From Podocnemis expansa (Eukaryota > Chordata > Testudines > Podocnemididae), in assembly GCA_007922195.1 (NCBI GenBank), contig ML682067.1, forward strand, positions 5,426,537 to 5,490,536: a DNA stretch of 64,000 bases, read 5' to 3'. This document shows, piece after piece, positions 44,836 to 56,767 of this stretch. Position numbers and translations under genes: made by a program. Under the pieces are notes generated by a model that did no database searches, had not been told where the DNA came from, and saw only the letters and a program-made list of their open reading frames with translations. The stretch's first letter is position 1. Each line of letters starts with the position of its first letter.

Positions 44836-47800
44836 ATCAACGTCTGCCAAATTGGCTGGTCAGGACTCTAAGTGCCCTGGGTGCTAGGGGAGACTGGAGG
44901 GAGGCTTTCCCTCAACATAGCACTGACTGCTGGGGAGCACAGGGAGAGAAGGTCTCCCCACAGTGTGCCAGTACAACACTTCCAGGCCCAGCCACTGGGC
45001 TGTCTGTAACCTCAGCCTCCAGAAGAGCCTCAGGAAGAGACAATCCACTACTCCTGCCACCTGCCTGCCAGCAAAGGAGAATCTCTCTTTCTCCTGTCAT
45101 TGCCTGCAGCCTGCTTGCCCTGCAGTCAGCCTTGCTGGATGTGGGATTTTGGATCCAGAGATCTGACCTGCTTACAACTGAACCTATGGGTTCTAAGCTT
45201 CAATGGCCGTCAGTACAACTCCAGAAGGGAGTGGACAGTTAGTCCCTCTCCAGTGATCCTCAGGGAGCACCTGTGTGTCTACATCAGTCTTCTGACCACT
45301 CAGCCAGAAAAGGAAGCTGAGTGGGTTGGGTAGATGGGGTTTAATTTTGCAGCATTAAGGTACATTACACTGTGAAAGAGCTTGCATTTATCTGGATCCT
45401 CAAGACCTGTGCCGCCAATTCCCAGTGTAGTAAAGTCTGTTTCTAACAGCATCTCCTTGCAGGCCTGCAACATGTCTCTACATATGCCACCTGGGTACCT
45501 AAGACAGGCAGGACTGATGGGGGTACACTTTTGTTTAGGAACACTGGGAGCGTGTGTAGGTTTGCCAACATAGCCATTAGTGGTTAAAAAGTACTATACG
45601 AATATCTCATCATTTTGATCATTTAATGTTTTTGCTGATTGAATATTTCTCTCTAATCAAATCGTTATGTAAAGTTTACAGGTATTGTTTTGTGTGTTTG
45701 CTAGTGTGAGTTTAAATTCAAGTGTGGTTACTCCCTGGTTTCACTGGAGGCACAGACAGGTAGCTTTATTCTTTAGCACAGTAGGAGGAGGAGTTGGCTA
45801 CCTACCAGCAGTACCACAAAATGAGTCCAGGTGGCAGAGACTTTGGAACTGTTCAGAGACTTTGAGGAACCACTTTTCTGTTTGCACATCACATGGATAC
45901 TAAGCAAGCACCAAAAAGGGGATTACAAATGTATTTTGTTATTTATTTCCTTCATTTGAAAATAATCCCTGTAGTTTCAGACATTATTGCAATATTAATG
46001 GTGAAAACCTCCTGCAGGGACCATGTCTCTTATGATTAGAAAGTACTTATTGCATTGTGGAAGATATCCAAAACAAATAATAAATATATGAAATTAGGCT
46101 TTTGACAAAACTCCATTTGAAAATATTTTGTGAGAATCTAATTACTGTTGCTGGTAACAGTAACTGTTTATTGCACATTGTAAGTGAACCTGTAGAATAC
46201 CTTAATTTGGTGAGCCACATTGATTAAGTGGAACTCCCTACTGGTTTTTGTAGAAATCTGTTTAAAATTGATGTGATGTGACTTGGTATTATTAGTTCTA
46301 GGATAAAAAGGATTTTCTAGCTTTTTAAGAAACTGTAACAGACTACATGCTCTTCTTTTTCCAGGAATGAGGTGTCTGTAGATAAATGTGAAGTTAGAGT
46401 GCTTGTCCCGGAAATTAGATTTTTATTCTATTAACTTGAGTAGTCAGGTACTTTAGATTGTGAACTGTAGACATTCTATAACAGGAACTCCCTTTCTTTT
46501 CTGCCACCTTCCCCTATTTATTAAGTTAATTTATTTAAAAAAACATTTTAACTGTTTTATCTTGTTCCTGAATCAAGGTGAGCTTTGAATATACTGTGTA
46601 TTAAAGAGGTGTGTCAGTGAACAGGTATTGATTTTTCAGACTGAATCCTGAAAACACTTCAACTTCAGAAACTAGATTAAATTTGACTTAATCTCATACT
46701 TCCTCACATTATAAACCTTCTGAATATACTGTTCTGTCATTTTCATTGCTATTTATAGCAATTGATATTTTTCTGATAATAAAACGTGAACGTTCAATAA
46801 TAGGCTTCATTCACCTGATAGTGGCTTTAGGTAGTCTAAACCTTTACCTTATAAACATGCATAACATTTGCTGTAGGGCAATGAAAGTCTCTAGGGCAAG
46901 AAATTAATTTCCAACATTGTAATAAAAACGTGTGTGTCAAGGGTATGCAGCTCTTTTGTTAACTGGGCAAATTTCACTGCAGTGTTTGTCTGCAGCATAA
47001 GCGCACTTACAAGTCAATTCTGCAGCTGAACTACAATCTTTGGAGTATAGATTTAAGTGAGTGTTTTCAGGCTTGCAGTAACTGTTGACTGAGAATTTTT
47101 GAAATTTTTTTTAAGGCAAAAACTGAGGTTATTACTCAGCTTTCACTCAAACCTTATTTGGAGGAACTCCACAGTCTTTCACGAGGAGTTTTCTCTGAGA
47201 AAGATTGAATAAAAGGGGTCTGATCCAAAGCCTGCAGAAATCAATAAGATCTTGACAGTGGGGTTTGGATCACTCTCAAAGTGAATAAGGCTTAAAAGTT
47301 GTGATGCAGAAGCAATTTTTATACTGGGGTTACTGAGAGCCATTGAACTGAACTGTACATCTTCCATATGATGGAAACCACTTCAAGTCACATAGTGTGG
47401 CAGCACCCCTAATTCCCACACCTTTTGCTCCTAGTGAGATTTTCAAGACTATTTGGTAAATGTTTTGGACAGGAAAATACTGAAAACAATACATTATACA
47501 TTGGTTACTGGTCTGGTGCAGTCTGTAGTGATCCGTTTGAGAGACTTACTAAAGAACAAGGCATTCATTAAAAGGGTGAGGTGGGATAGCTGCAGTATTA
47601 TGTCAACAGATTTTTTCCTTATATAAAATGTGTCTGCACTTCTGGGAATTAGAAACTAATATGAACTGACTGAAATCAAAGTGATTTCTGAGTTGCTTAT
47701 AAATGTAGAACATGGAGAGTATTTTAATATTCCCATCCACATGCAAGTGAAAACACTATCTTAATCTCAATGTTATGGACCATGAGTTAGAGGTGAGGTG

Positions 47801-48340
47801 GGGTAGTCTGTAAATATTAAATAATATTCTTGAACCCTTTTTTGATCCTGATACTTGGGTATGTGAATGAGGCCTTTTCTTGTGGAAATGTTGTTCAGTG
47901 GAGTTAGTATAATACTGGCAACACAGAAAATGGAATGTCCAAAATATGTTCAGTGGAGCCATGTCAATTTATGTTAGATGAAACCTGGCTTAATATGTAA
48001 CCCAAAAACATACTGGTTAAAATTAACTAATCTTTTGCTGCAGTCGGTCTTTCCTTTCATGTAAAGCAACTGCACAGGTTTCAGTGCTGATGGAGTACTT
48101 TCAGTATTCAGCAATTATGAGGCAGCCATCGTTAGGTAGTCTGGGCATAGAGTGCAAAAGAATGTGATACAGTGCGGGATTCCTGATTGCTTGGCTTATT
48201 TTAGTGTTCTGGACCCTGCTTAAAGTTAAATGCATGCTAATGCTCTGATGAAGATAAATCTGATATTAATGTTTACAGGTGATTTTTAAAAAGCCTTCCC
48301 CAATTTCTTTCTGTGTTTTACAATTATTGTTTGAGCATGT
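44836..48340. other. Repeat-poor stretch
   Basis: 44840-45560 is GC-richer and holds overlapping frames up to 139 codons (44823-45242) without domains, probably an unrecognised repeat. 45600-48340 is AT-rich and I see nothing in it. Confidence 0.3.
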
Positions 48341-48349
48341 AAGTGAGAA

Positions 48350-48440
48350 TGTAGGGCCAGATTCTTGGTTGCTGTAAATCACTTAATGGAACAACACAGA
48401 TTCACATTATCTGAGGATCAGAACCATAATGTGCAAATTA
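48350..48440. repeat. Ancient amniote-type repeat fragment
   Basis: 'gtagggccagattcttggtt', 'gctgtaaatcac' and 'gattcacatt' match the same dispersed repeat seen near 8395. Confidence 0.4.
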
Positions 48441-50109
48441 CCAGAATTTACCCAATGTACTTAATCAAATTTTGTGACATATCAATATGCAAGATACAAC
48501 TAAAATAGTAAGCATCCCAACAGAAAATTTAACCATAGTAATAATGAAAAGGTAATGCCAACAACTTCTTTACAATAGTCATGTTGTTTTCCTTATAATT
48601 TTCATGCAATGTGGTCGTATCGTCCATTACCTACAATAAGGAGCCTGAAAAATATTTGCAGTGGAGAGGATAGAATCAGGATTCAAACAAACAGACAAAA
48701 ACCCAGCAGCTAACTGGTCATTTTCCTTTAGTGTAATTATAAGAATTTGGATGGACATTAAAGCTAGAAGATATGAGATGGTCATATCAGTCACTGAAAA
48801 TTCAGAATTCTGAATTAGTTAATGTGCAATTCTAGAAAAAGTACATGAAAGTCACAGATCTCAAAATTCTTTTTTTAGTGAAGCTTTCTACAATTATTTA
48901 CCATAGGACTGTGTGAGTATTCTGTGTACATGGAACTGGAAATTCAGTTGCAGCGTTGGTTTGTTTACACTGGTGCCCTCTAGCACCTCCATCCAGGGGC
49001 ATAAAGGGTGATGTGACCTGATAAATAACCACTAGACTTACGCTTCTTTCACTTGCAATTTGGGATGGAACCTCCTGTGTTCATTTCATCTATTCAATGT
49101 TTCACTTGCTTGAATCTATGACTATTGTAAACAGTAGTCTTAGTAAGCTTAGCTTTAGTGCTGGTTGGTAGCTGGCAATTCCCTCACTCATTCTGCCTTT
49201 TCTCTTTGAGGGCATCGATAGAATCTGGCCCTGTGGTCATAAAACCTTTTCTGACTTGCCCCTAGGTTTTCCCAGTGAACAACCTCATGAACTCTGCTTG
49301 CACTGCCTTAGTGAAACATTCATCCACTCAAAGTGCAAAATCTACCTTGCATTCCTTCCATGTACTAGATAAGCTTATGATATCAGGCTCTGGAAGCAGT
49401 GAATGGAGCTTTCCAAGAAGCCATGTTAGGATCTGGGGCTCTCCTACTCCGTTCATGTCTGTTTTGAGGTACGGGGCAGCATTCTGCTTATGTCTGGTAC
49501 TGGTGGCTTAGAGCCCTCCTCCAAACGCAAGGAATCCATGAAGCAGAAACATGAGACAGAGAAGGGAATCTTCCCCACAAGAAGAGTGACCAAGATCTCC
49601 AAAAATAGGTGAGTAGCAGACATAGCTGATTTGGTCAACTGAATGTACCTCACTCTATGAGCCTGCACTTTACATATCATTTAGCAGCTTATTATGTCTA
49701 CTTTGAGATGAAGTATGACGTGGAGCTATCAAATGATGCCACTACCATAGTAACAGGAATAAACAATGACATGATGAACATTTTAAAATGACTGCTTTGA
49801 AACATTTTCATAGGTTTGTTAGTTGAATGACTGTATATTAGTGCATAAATTTGGAATTTTGTGACCTCAGAGCATCACAATAATGATCTAAAGAGTAAAA
49901 CAAAATCTGATAATATATTTGTACAGGTATTGGTATGAATACAACTGGTGACATTTCTAGTCAACATAATTATCATTATTTTGTTCATTATGTGGTCTGT
50001 TGGGCATGTGTATCATCTCAGTGTTCATTGTTTTGAGATTCTAAAGCCACATAGGCACATACAGCATTCAGAAACATCTTTTCATCCCTTTCCTTTTGTG
50101 AGTCCTGTG

Positions 50110-51480
50110 TAAGTCTTGGATTTCTTCAGCATCTCTACTGGTGATGGGCTTTGCTGCTTTATCACTGGAAAAACTTTCAGCAAGAAAGTGTGTTTGTGTT
50201 TGGTGAACTTGCACTACTCAAGTACAAGGAATTTTACAAATGACTGCTTGTTGGATGCCATGTTTAGAAACTTTTTCCATGGCGGCACAGGGAGTTCAAC
50301 TATCACTTTGTATGTCTTCAGTCCAACCTTAGATCTGGTCTGGTGGTGTCTTTTTGCAGTTTACACAGAGCCACCATTGCCATATCAGACTGTCAAAGAC
50401 TTTGACTACAGAATTAGCATTGTCAAATCCTTTTAGGACCTGTATAAAGTACTCGGCAGCCAATTCACTGAATGTGTGGATCTCGTCATGGCATATCCGA
50501 TATACAGTGTGTTTTTTTTTTTTTTTTGCAGGCTCTTATCTTGCAGATTCTTTTAGCCTGAGCTTCCAGCTGATCCTTTAATTCAGCTTTGCTTATTCCT
50601 CTTATTCTTCCATCAACAAGGAAGAGGGACAAAGGCACAGATCCTATTGGGTGACTAAGAACACTTGCCATTAAAACATCTTTGCATGATGTTAAGGGCA
50701 AGGGTCTGTGGAAAATAACTTTGGGACTGACAGTTGCTGTAGTTCAAACAAGGAGTCTGGTAGCACTTTTAAAGGCTAACAAATGTATTTAGTGCATGAG
50801 CTTTTGGGAAAGAAACCCATTTTGTCAGATGCTTGAAGATCAAGCATCTAATGAAGTGGGATTTTCTCCCAGGAAAGCTCATGTGATAAATAAATTCATT
50901 AGTTTTTAAAAGTGCCACCAGACTCCTTGTTTGTTTTGCTGGACTAGATTAACACGGCTACCCCTTTGAAAGTTGCTGTGATTGTTCCTCTTGAGACACT
51001 TTTAAATTTGGCTGTCTTGGCCATGTCAGTAAATGTTTTGATGCTAGATTTCTTGACTGGCCTGAAGAAGCTACATGTCCCATCAGAGTCAAGTCCATCT
51101 CTTACAAATTTCTGTTTGTTTGTTCTTCACCAGCATCTCTATTTTCACAAAATTTTCTTGTTCATCTGACTTTACATGCACTCTGGTAGATATGTCCATA
51201 AGTATCTGTGGATGTTATTGTGGTTCAAATGGGTTTGTCATGTTGATATTGCTGGTAAGAGCTGCAACATGCTTTTCAGTCCTCTTCTTCCATGCAGAGG
51301 CATGAATTTGTTTATGGACTTTTGTCTTCACTGCTTCTTGTTAGGCCATATCTGACTCTGCATATGCTTTTACATATTGATAGCATGAAGCTGTGTAACA
51401 TTATGTGAGCTTTGAGTCATTCTCAAAGCATACAAGCCATTTTTGCCCATTGTTCAGACCACATGTGTCCAGGTCATGTT
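50110..51480 (-). pseudogene. Relic of an uncharacterised mobile-element-like protein family
   Basis: On the minus strand three blocks occur in a constant order. First, FFRPVKKSSIKTFTDMAKTA (about 51070-50985). Second, KDVLMASVLSHPIGSVPLSL, followed by 'FLVDGRIRGISKAELKDQLE' (50684-50570). Third, VIVELPVPPWKKFLNMASNK, followed by 'QSFVKFL' (50312-50230). I recall large families of unnamed metazoan proteins with 'LKTF', 'KDVL.Y.LGPLPwSL...DG...KT.KA.L...LE' and 'PP.W..FL....NK..L..FL' blocks in this order; function not established. Stops, frame changes, a short repeat and an A-tract break the frame. It lies antisense inside DIRS copy B. Confidence 0.5.
50737..50967. mobile_element. Short repeat copy 2: inverted dimer (foldback)
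   Basis: The left arm runs plus (acaaggagtctggtagcac...gcatgagcttttggg) to about 50830. The right arm is its inverted partner (cccaggaaagctcatgtg...gtgccaccagactccttgt...aacacggctacc). They meet at gatgcttgaagatcaagcatc, itself a palindrome. Flanks agttgctgt(a) at about 50727-50736 and agttgctgt(g) at 50971-50980 form a duplication of about 9 bp inside the minus-strand relic. The left arm lacks the 'ggatagcc' head that the right arm keeps. Confidence 0.75.
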
Positions 51481-53066
51481 AGACAATAAGATTATCATTT
51501 ACTAAGTTGAAGCATAGAAGCACAAGATACCTCATCCTAAAGAGACAAGATCCACTTTTGGAACTGATGTGTCAGGCCTTTGATTACTCTCTTAACCATA
51601 CATATCCTTGTCCTAATGAGTACACTGGCAGGTAGCCTCAATAGACTTTTCCACACATATCATGGGCAAGTATAAACTCCACCTGTTAAGAGCACAGCTC
51701 ATCTTTCAACAGTGGGGTATTCTGTGTTGGTAATTATTTGCAAACAAGCACCACAAAAAAAAGCCTGCTTACTGTTTCTGGCCTGTCCAAGGCTTTTGCT
51801 CTTGAGGGGACACCTTTTCAGTACAGTGGTCAGAATCACTGATCTGCGCCTTCCCTTCAATCCCTCTGCTTCCTCACATTTTCAGGAAGATGAGACTTGA
51901 CAATGCAACAGTAATCCTCATAGCACCTATGGTTCACTACCATACTGTAGCTAGCCTCTTTCCCACGCATGGACTCACAACCATTCCAGGACCTGCTGTC
52001 TCAGAATAAAGACAGGGTGAACCACCCCATTCAAGCATTAGGTAAGGATGGCTTTCAGATGGACAAAAAACATAGACAGCCTTCATTGAGGGAGTTCAAG
52101 CTGTCCCGTAGAATAGCAGGACACCCACTTTCTAGAAATGCTACTTTACTCCAAGGAAATGATTGTCTCTTTTGGTGCCAGTAGTATATTTTGGTATTCC
52201 TCTCACACTGGAGTATCTTTTCTTGCTCAAGAAATCTAACTTTCAGTTGGATCTTTATAGTGTATTTGGCAGCTACTTGTGCTTTTCACATGCCTTCCAT
52301 AACTGGTGGAAGGCTGATCTGTTTTTACTCATTCCATTACTGTACAATTCCTGAAGACACAATAAGGACATTCCCTCCACTTTGAAACCTGTCTCTTCTT
52401 GGAACCTGAATATTGTGAAGAATTTCAGATCTCTTATGACAGACTTGCTTTACACAATTTTTCACAAGTCCAAGGTTTCTTTTACCCTACAGCCTATGTT
52501 CATACCCAAAGTACCATCTGAGTTTTACCTTAACCAATCTGTACACCTGCCTGTGTTTTTATTGTAAACCTCTCCAATGCCTGGAAGAGGCAAGATTTCC
52601 TTCCTTAGATGTGCACAGGGCACCCTATTTCTGCACAGAAGAGTACCCTTCCAGAGGTTTCCTATGTTGGTTGTTGCTTATGCGGGGAGAATGAATAGGA
52701 AGGCTGTTTATCTGGATTTCTTCTTGCATCTGTCTGCATGGTATTATGAAAGTCCCACCTCCTCAGACTCGTAAGGTCTATTCCACCAGAGTTCAAGCAG
52801 TGGCATTTGCTCCCATACAGGAAATTCCTCTCTCAGTGATTCGCAGAGCAGCTGCTTATAGCTCTGTATACACTTTCCCAGGTATTTTGCTCTGGTCCAA
52901 GCTTTGACCATGAATGCCTCCTCTGGCTCAGTGACCCACCACTCTGTGTGGTACAGCACACTCTGTCACAAATCTTCTCTTCAGTGAGCATTGCTTTGGA
53001 GTAATCCACAGTGAACACCCATAGAGATCAGTACTCAAAGAGGAAAGGAAGGCTACTTACCGTACA

Positions 53067-53200
53067 AAGTTCCAAAGGGACAGCTGTGCCAGTCTAGTCC
53101 AGCAAAAAACCCAAGGATTCCTGTGGCACTTAAAGACTAACAGATTCATTTTTCACATGAGCTTTTGTGGGAAAAAGTGCCACAGGACTCCTTGTTTTTT
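53067..53200. mobile_element. Short repeat copy 3, partly inverted
   Basis: A plus-oriented unit (gttccaaagggacagctgtg...cacatgagcttttgtggg) is followed by only the terminal inverted piece (aagtgccacaggactccttg, then T-rich). Flanks tacttaccgtaca (53054-53066) and tacttactttaca (53201-53213) are a 13 bp duplication with two mismatches. It interrupts the DIRS right end, whose undisturbed text 'cttac..tacagtaactgg' is easily seen. Confidence 0.75.
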
Positions 53201-53499
53201 TACTTACTTTACAGTAACTGGAATTCTTTAAGATGTGTGGTTCCTAGGAGTATTCACAATCCATGCTCATTCTACTCTGATTGTGTCAACCTGATTTATG
53301 GTAGTGTTTAAACTGGGGAGTGGTTACTCTTTGCCACCCTTTATGCCCACAGATGGAAGCACAAAACTGTGCAGGGCTCTAGCATGGATGAACAGATGTT
53401 GCTATTGAAGAACTTCTCATCCTGCATGCACATCATCACAATGGCTACCCATAGGGACCACACATCTTGCACTCCAGTTACCAAAAGGTAGGTAGCCTT

Positions 53500-54960
53500 C
53501 TTTTTCATTATTGTGAACTTTGTCCATTTCTTTTATTGCTGATGTGCCTAAATTCTTGCTTTAAGAAATTAGCACTTTCTAACCTGACAAAGGAAATGTC
53601 ACAGCATTAGAAATATTTCCACATTCATGGTTTATAGGAAATGTGGTAATGGAAGCCTAGTATTCATTATCACACACTGATGCTGCTGAAATCTGCTTAT
53701 TTCCTCTTGGGCTTTTCTATGCCTTTTGTTTTTAAATGCTGTCTCCTGTCAAAGGCCTAACTGATTATGTTCTAAACATTCTAAGGGTGTTATTTATATA
53801 TTAGCCTGTTGACCTCATTGTTCCCTTATATTTCTGACACACTTCCATGCTGCTTTACAGTCCTTGAAGGAAAATACATCTATATAGCCTCTGAATGGAT
53901 ACTAAGCCAAAAGGTGCTCTCATTCATGCTAGTCTAAACTCATAGTAATCCTAGAGGTACGGTACCCTAGATTAACATCACTCCATTCAAAGTTTCATCC
54001 TCTAACTTCAGTGAAAAGAGTAATTTTGATTACTTTTTATTTCTGTTATGATTTTGGAGCCAGTATGGCCACAGGAGAAGTGAACTAGAGTTGATTCTGG
54101 CTCACACATAATCAACTGAATTGTTAACTAAACTTTAGCTGCATAATCTTTAACTTTTTATTAGTTCAGCATCAAAACTAAATACCTTGACCTTCAGATT
54201 TCATGGAGTTTTCAGGACTACCAGCTTTAAATACTCTCATTTGTAAAATGACCATATTTGAGAGACAATAAGTTTGGAAATGTCATTCGTATTCCTGGAC
54301 CTCTGAAGTTGTTTTCTGATTCTGTTGTCTCCCTGCTCTTCCAATTTTGTTTTCCATATGAATCACAAGAATTGGACATCTCCATTAATCCAAGAATTGG
54401 ACATCTCCTTTTATCCACTGGATTTCTTTTTCTTGATTTATAGCACCTGTTCTCCTGGCACCATTTGCAATAATGAGAACACTTGTTTGGTTTCTGAAAA
54501 GACGCAACTATTTTAAGGACAGAAATGTAAAAAATGTTAAAATTTAACACTTCTCAAAATTCAGTTTAAAAAACTTTTCTTACAGACTTAAAACAGCTGC
54601 ATTTTTGTGAAACACTTTGAGAAGGACCACACTTCTTCAAACAAAATTAGCTTCATTTTCAAATACAAATGTCTTTCCCTGAAAAATGTGAAAATTGGGT
54701 TTTATGAAAATATTTGATTGTGAACATAGCCTTCTGTTGGCTAGGTTTATTAAGACAAAATTTAGGGAGTGAGAAATCTTTTTTTGTAACACAATGTCAA
54801 ATGATGAGGCCAAATTCCATGAAATAAAAACTTTCTTTACCCAGTCTTTGCCACTATACAGATTTATAAAGATGGAGCAAAGTAGAGTCTTTGGTGGGAT
54901 TTTTGGCTAATTTTTGTCCTCTTTAGTTATATAACATTCTCTGTAGCAGGTAATTTTTTT
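53500..54960. other. AT-rich repeat-poor stretch
   Basis: No repeat or exon recognised. An overlap of openings on both strands at 54227-54550 is not convincing. Confidence 0.3.
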
Positions 54961-54965
54961 ATATT

Positions 54966-55163
54966 GGGGAATGGGTTACCTACAGTGGTGTGTTATAACA
55001 CTAGTTACCCTAGTGCAATGATGAATACAGCTCTCACCTTCCGAAGGTTATAATAAGAAGAGGTCCATTCTGAACAAAGCTGTGAGATTTTTATAGCTGC
55101 CATTAATTTTAGTTCACTCCCTTTCCTGTTGACTAGTTAGTGCTGCCATGTGTATCCAGATTT
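54966..55163 (+). repeat. Direct repeat, left copy (about 198 bp)
   Basis: It begins ggggaatgggttacctacag and runs to 'gccatgtgtatccagat'. A second copy in the same orientation lies at 57235-57433 with similarity near 90% by eye. It could be two members of a dispersed family or a local duplication. Confidence 0.75.
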
Positions 55164-55169
55164 GCAGAT

Positions 55170-55757
55170 ACTGTTAATACACTGACCATTAAGAGATACA
55201 GCATTTGAAAATATCTTCTTCTAGTGTGTATGGAATAATTTGTATGGCTCTTACAAGTCCAGAGGGTCCTGGAGGTGAGAGATTTTTGTGGTTTAGAAAC
55301 TTAGTAAAGGGATTTCAAGAGTTTTCTCCTCTAGGCAACTGATGTGTGTCCCAGTTCAGGCTGATACTGACTGAATGGCATTATCACCTGAGAACTTCTG
55401 TTTGGCCTATGAGAAGTGAGACAGCTAAATTCTTAGACACAAGTGTATCTATCACAAAAATCCCAGCACAACAGGCACTAACTGGAACGTTAGGCAACTT
55501 CACTGAAGAAACAAAGGATTGACTAGATACATTACATTGAACTACCTTTTCACTCCAAGAGAAGATTCCTCTTGGGTCTCATTGGGGACCATTGGCAGGC
55601 CAATGTTGAAATCTGTACTGCTGCACCCATGCAATGCCTGTCTGATGGAAAGTCAGAACCTCAGTCTTCAAGGCTTTAATGAGCACAAGATTAATTTAAA
55701 AAGTGATAAAAGTTTCAGGAGGTAGAAGCTCTAAATCACTACACAGAAGATAGAAGG
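55170..55757. other. Unremarkable stretch
   Basis: No repeat or exon recognised between the direct repeat and the first hAT-like element. Confidence 0.3.
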
Positions 55758-55765
55758 GTCTAGAA

Positions 55766-55943
55766 CAGTGGTTCTCAACCTTTTGTGAGTTGTGACATTC
55801 CTGGTGGCATATTGTGATCCTACAGTACACCCTAGCCCACTCCTTCCAGGCCAAATCCAACCATTTCTCTCACTCTCCATGACACACTTACTGCTGTGAA
55901 GTGACACAGTAACGTATCCCAACACAGTGGTTGAGAACCACTG
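55766..55943. mobile_element. hAT-like non-autonomous element (178 bp)
   Basis: The ends cagtggttctcaacc and ggttgagaaccactg are perfect 15 bp inverted repeats. The 8 bp flanks gtctagaa (55758-55765) and gtcaagaa (55944-55951) match at seven of eight positions. No coding capacity. Its terminal sequence is closely related to the 585 and 55977 elements. Confidence 0.9.
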
Positions 55944-55976
55944 GTCAAGAAGATAAAAGACCAATATGCTATAGGA

Positions 55977-56767
55977 GAACAATTCCCAACCTGTGGTCCG
56001 AGGGCACTGCAGGTGGTCCGTGGGGGAACAGATCAGGAAAAGGGCAGCTGGAGCCGGAGTGTATGGGGCTGCAGAGGACAGGAGTGTGGTAAGAGGTGCA
56101 GGGCCACAGAGATAGGGGTGTTGGTAAGAGGCTCATAGCAGAGGAGTGCAGAGCCGTGGGGGACAGGAGTGCGATAAGGTGCTGGAGGACAGAGAGTACA
56201 GGGCTGCACTGCATGTGGTCTGCAGGGTGGGAAAAGTATACACCAGAGGACAGTGTGGTAAGGTGCTTGGGGTCAGGGAGTGCAGGGTTGCGGGGCACAA
56301 GGGAACAGTAGGAGTGCAGTAAGACTCTCGGGGTCAGGGAGTGTAGAGTCATGGGGGACAGGGGCATAGTAAGGGGCTTGGAGGCATGATAAGGGACTTG
56401 GGGCTATGGAGTGCATGGCCGTGAAGCAGGGATTTCCCTAACACCTCCCCTACATCTTCCCTGAATTTCCCAACACCCCCCAGTTGTCAGCTAGCAACAG
56501 TGTTATACCGATTTAGTGAGCACCCCAACAATCCCCTACACCTCACCTAATCTCAAGTCTGGGGAAGCTGCTGCCACAAAGGACAGGGGCACAGCACAGT
56601 AGGGGCCTTGGGGGGCACAGTAAAGGGCTTGGGGCTGGGGAGTGAAGGGTCGTGGGGGGGGGAGTGCGGTAAGGGGTCAGGGCTAGGGAGTGCAAGGTGG
56701 TGGTCCGTGAAAGCTTTTGGTGATGTAGTGGTCCGTGTAAAAAAAAAAAAAAGGTTGGGAACCACTG
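55977..56767. mobile_element. hAT-like element with internal tandem repeats (791 bp)
   Basis: The left end gaacaattcccaacctgtgg pairs with the right end aaggttgggaaccactg. The 8 bp flanks ctatagga (55969-55976) and ctagagga (56768-56775) match at seven positions. Most of the interior, 56050-56420 and 56580-56700, is a degenerate G-rich minisatellite of roughly 45-50 bp units with 'gggggacaggagtg', 'gtaaggggcttgggg' and 'cagggagtgcagggc' parts. An A-run precedes the right end. The central part (56420-56570) is not repeated. Confidence 0.8.

Larger units (their letters stand above)
48940..53490 (+). mobile_element. DIRS-type retrotransposon copy B with inverted termini
   Basis: The left and right ends carry an inverted 28 bp match (48982-49009 and 53335-53362, about 23 identities), as DIRS elements have inverted terminal repeats. 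Near the left is a basic gag-like N-terminal stretch (49510-49610, KRKESMKQKHETEKG). After a foreign insertion (about 49620-51700), DIRS text resumes with 'FRKMRLDNATVILIAP' near 51880-51940. The tyrosine recombinase follows (52200-52960): FHKSKVSFTLQPMFIPKV, FYLNQSVHLPVF, and RRAAAYSSVYTFPG, the last equivalent to the family's 'CRAATWxSVHTF'. RT and RNase H are missing; many stops. Confidence 0.8.

Noticed and set aside
44823..45242. 139-codon plus-strand frame
   Set aside because: GC-rich, low information, overlapping frames on both strands, and downstream of a MITE left end. Probably an unrecognised repeat.
50511..50528. T-run before 'gcagg', considered as a splice acceptor of a plus-strand exon
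   Set aside because: The conserved protein text is on the minus strand across this position, where it reads as an A-run in the relic frame; no plus-strand exon follows.
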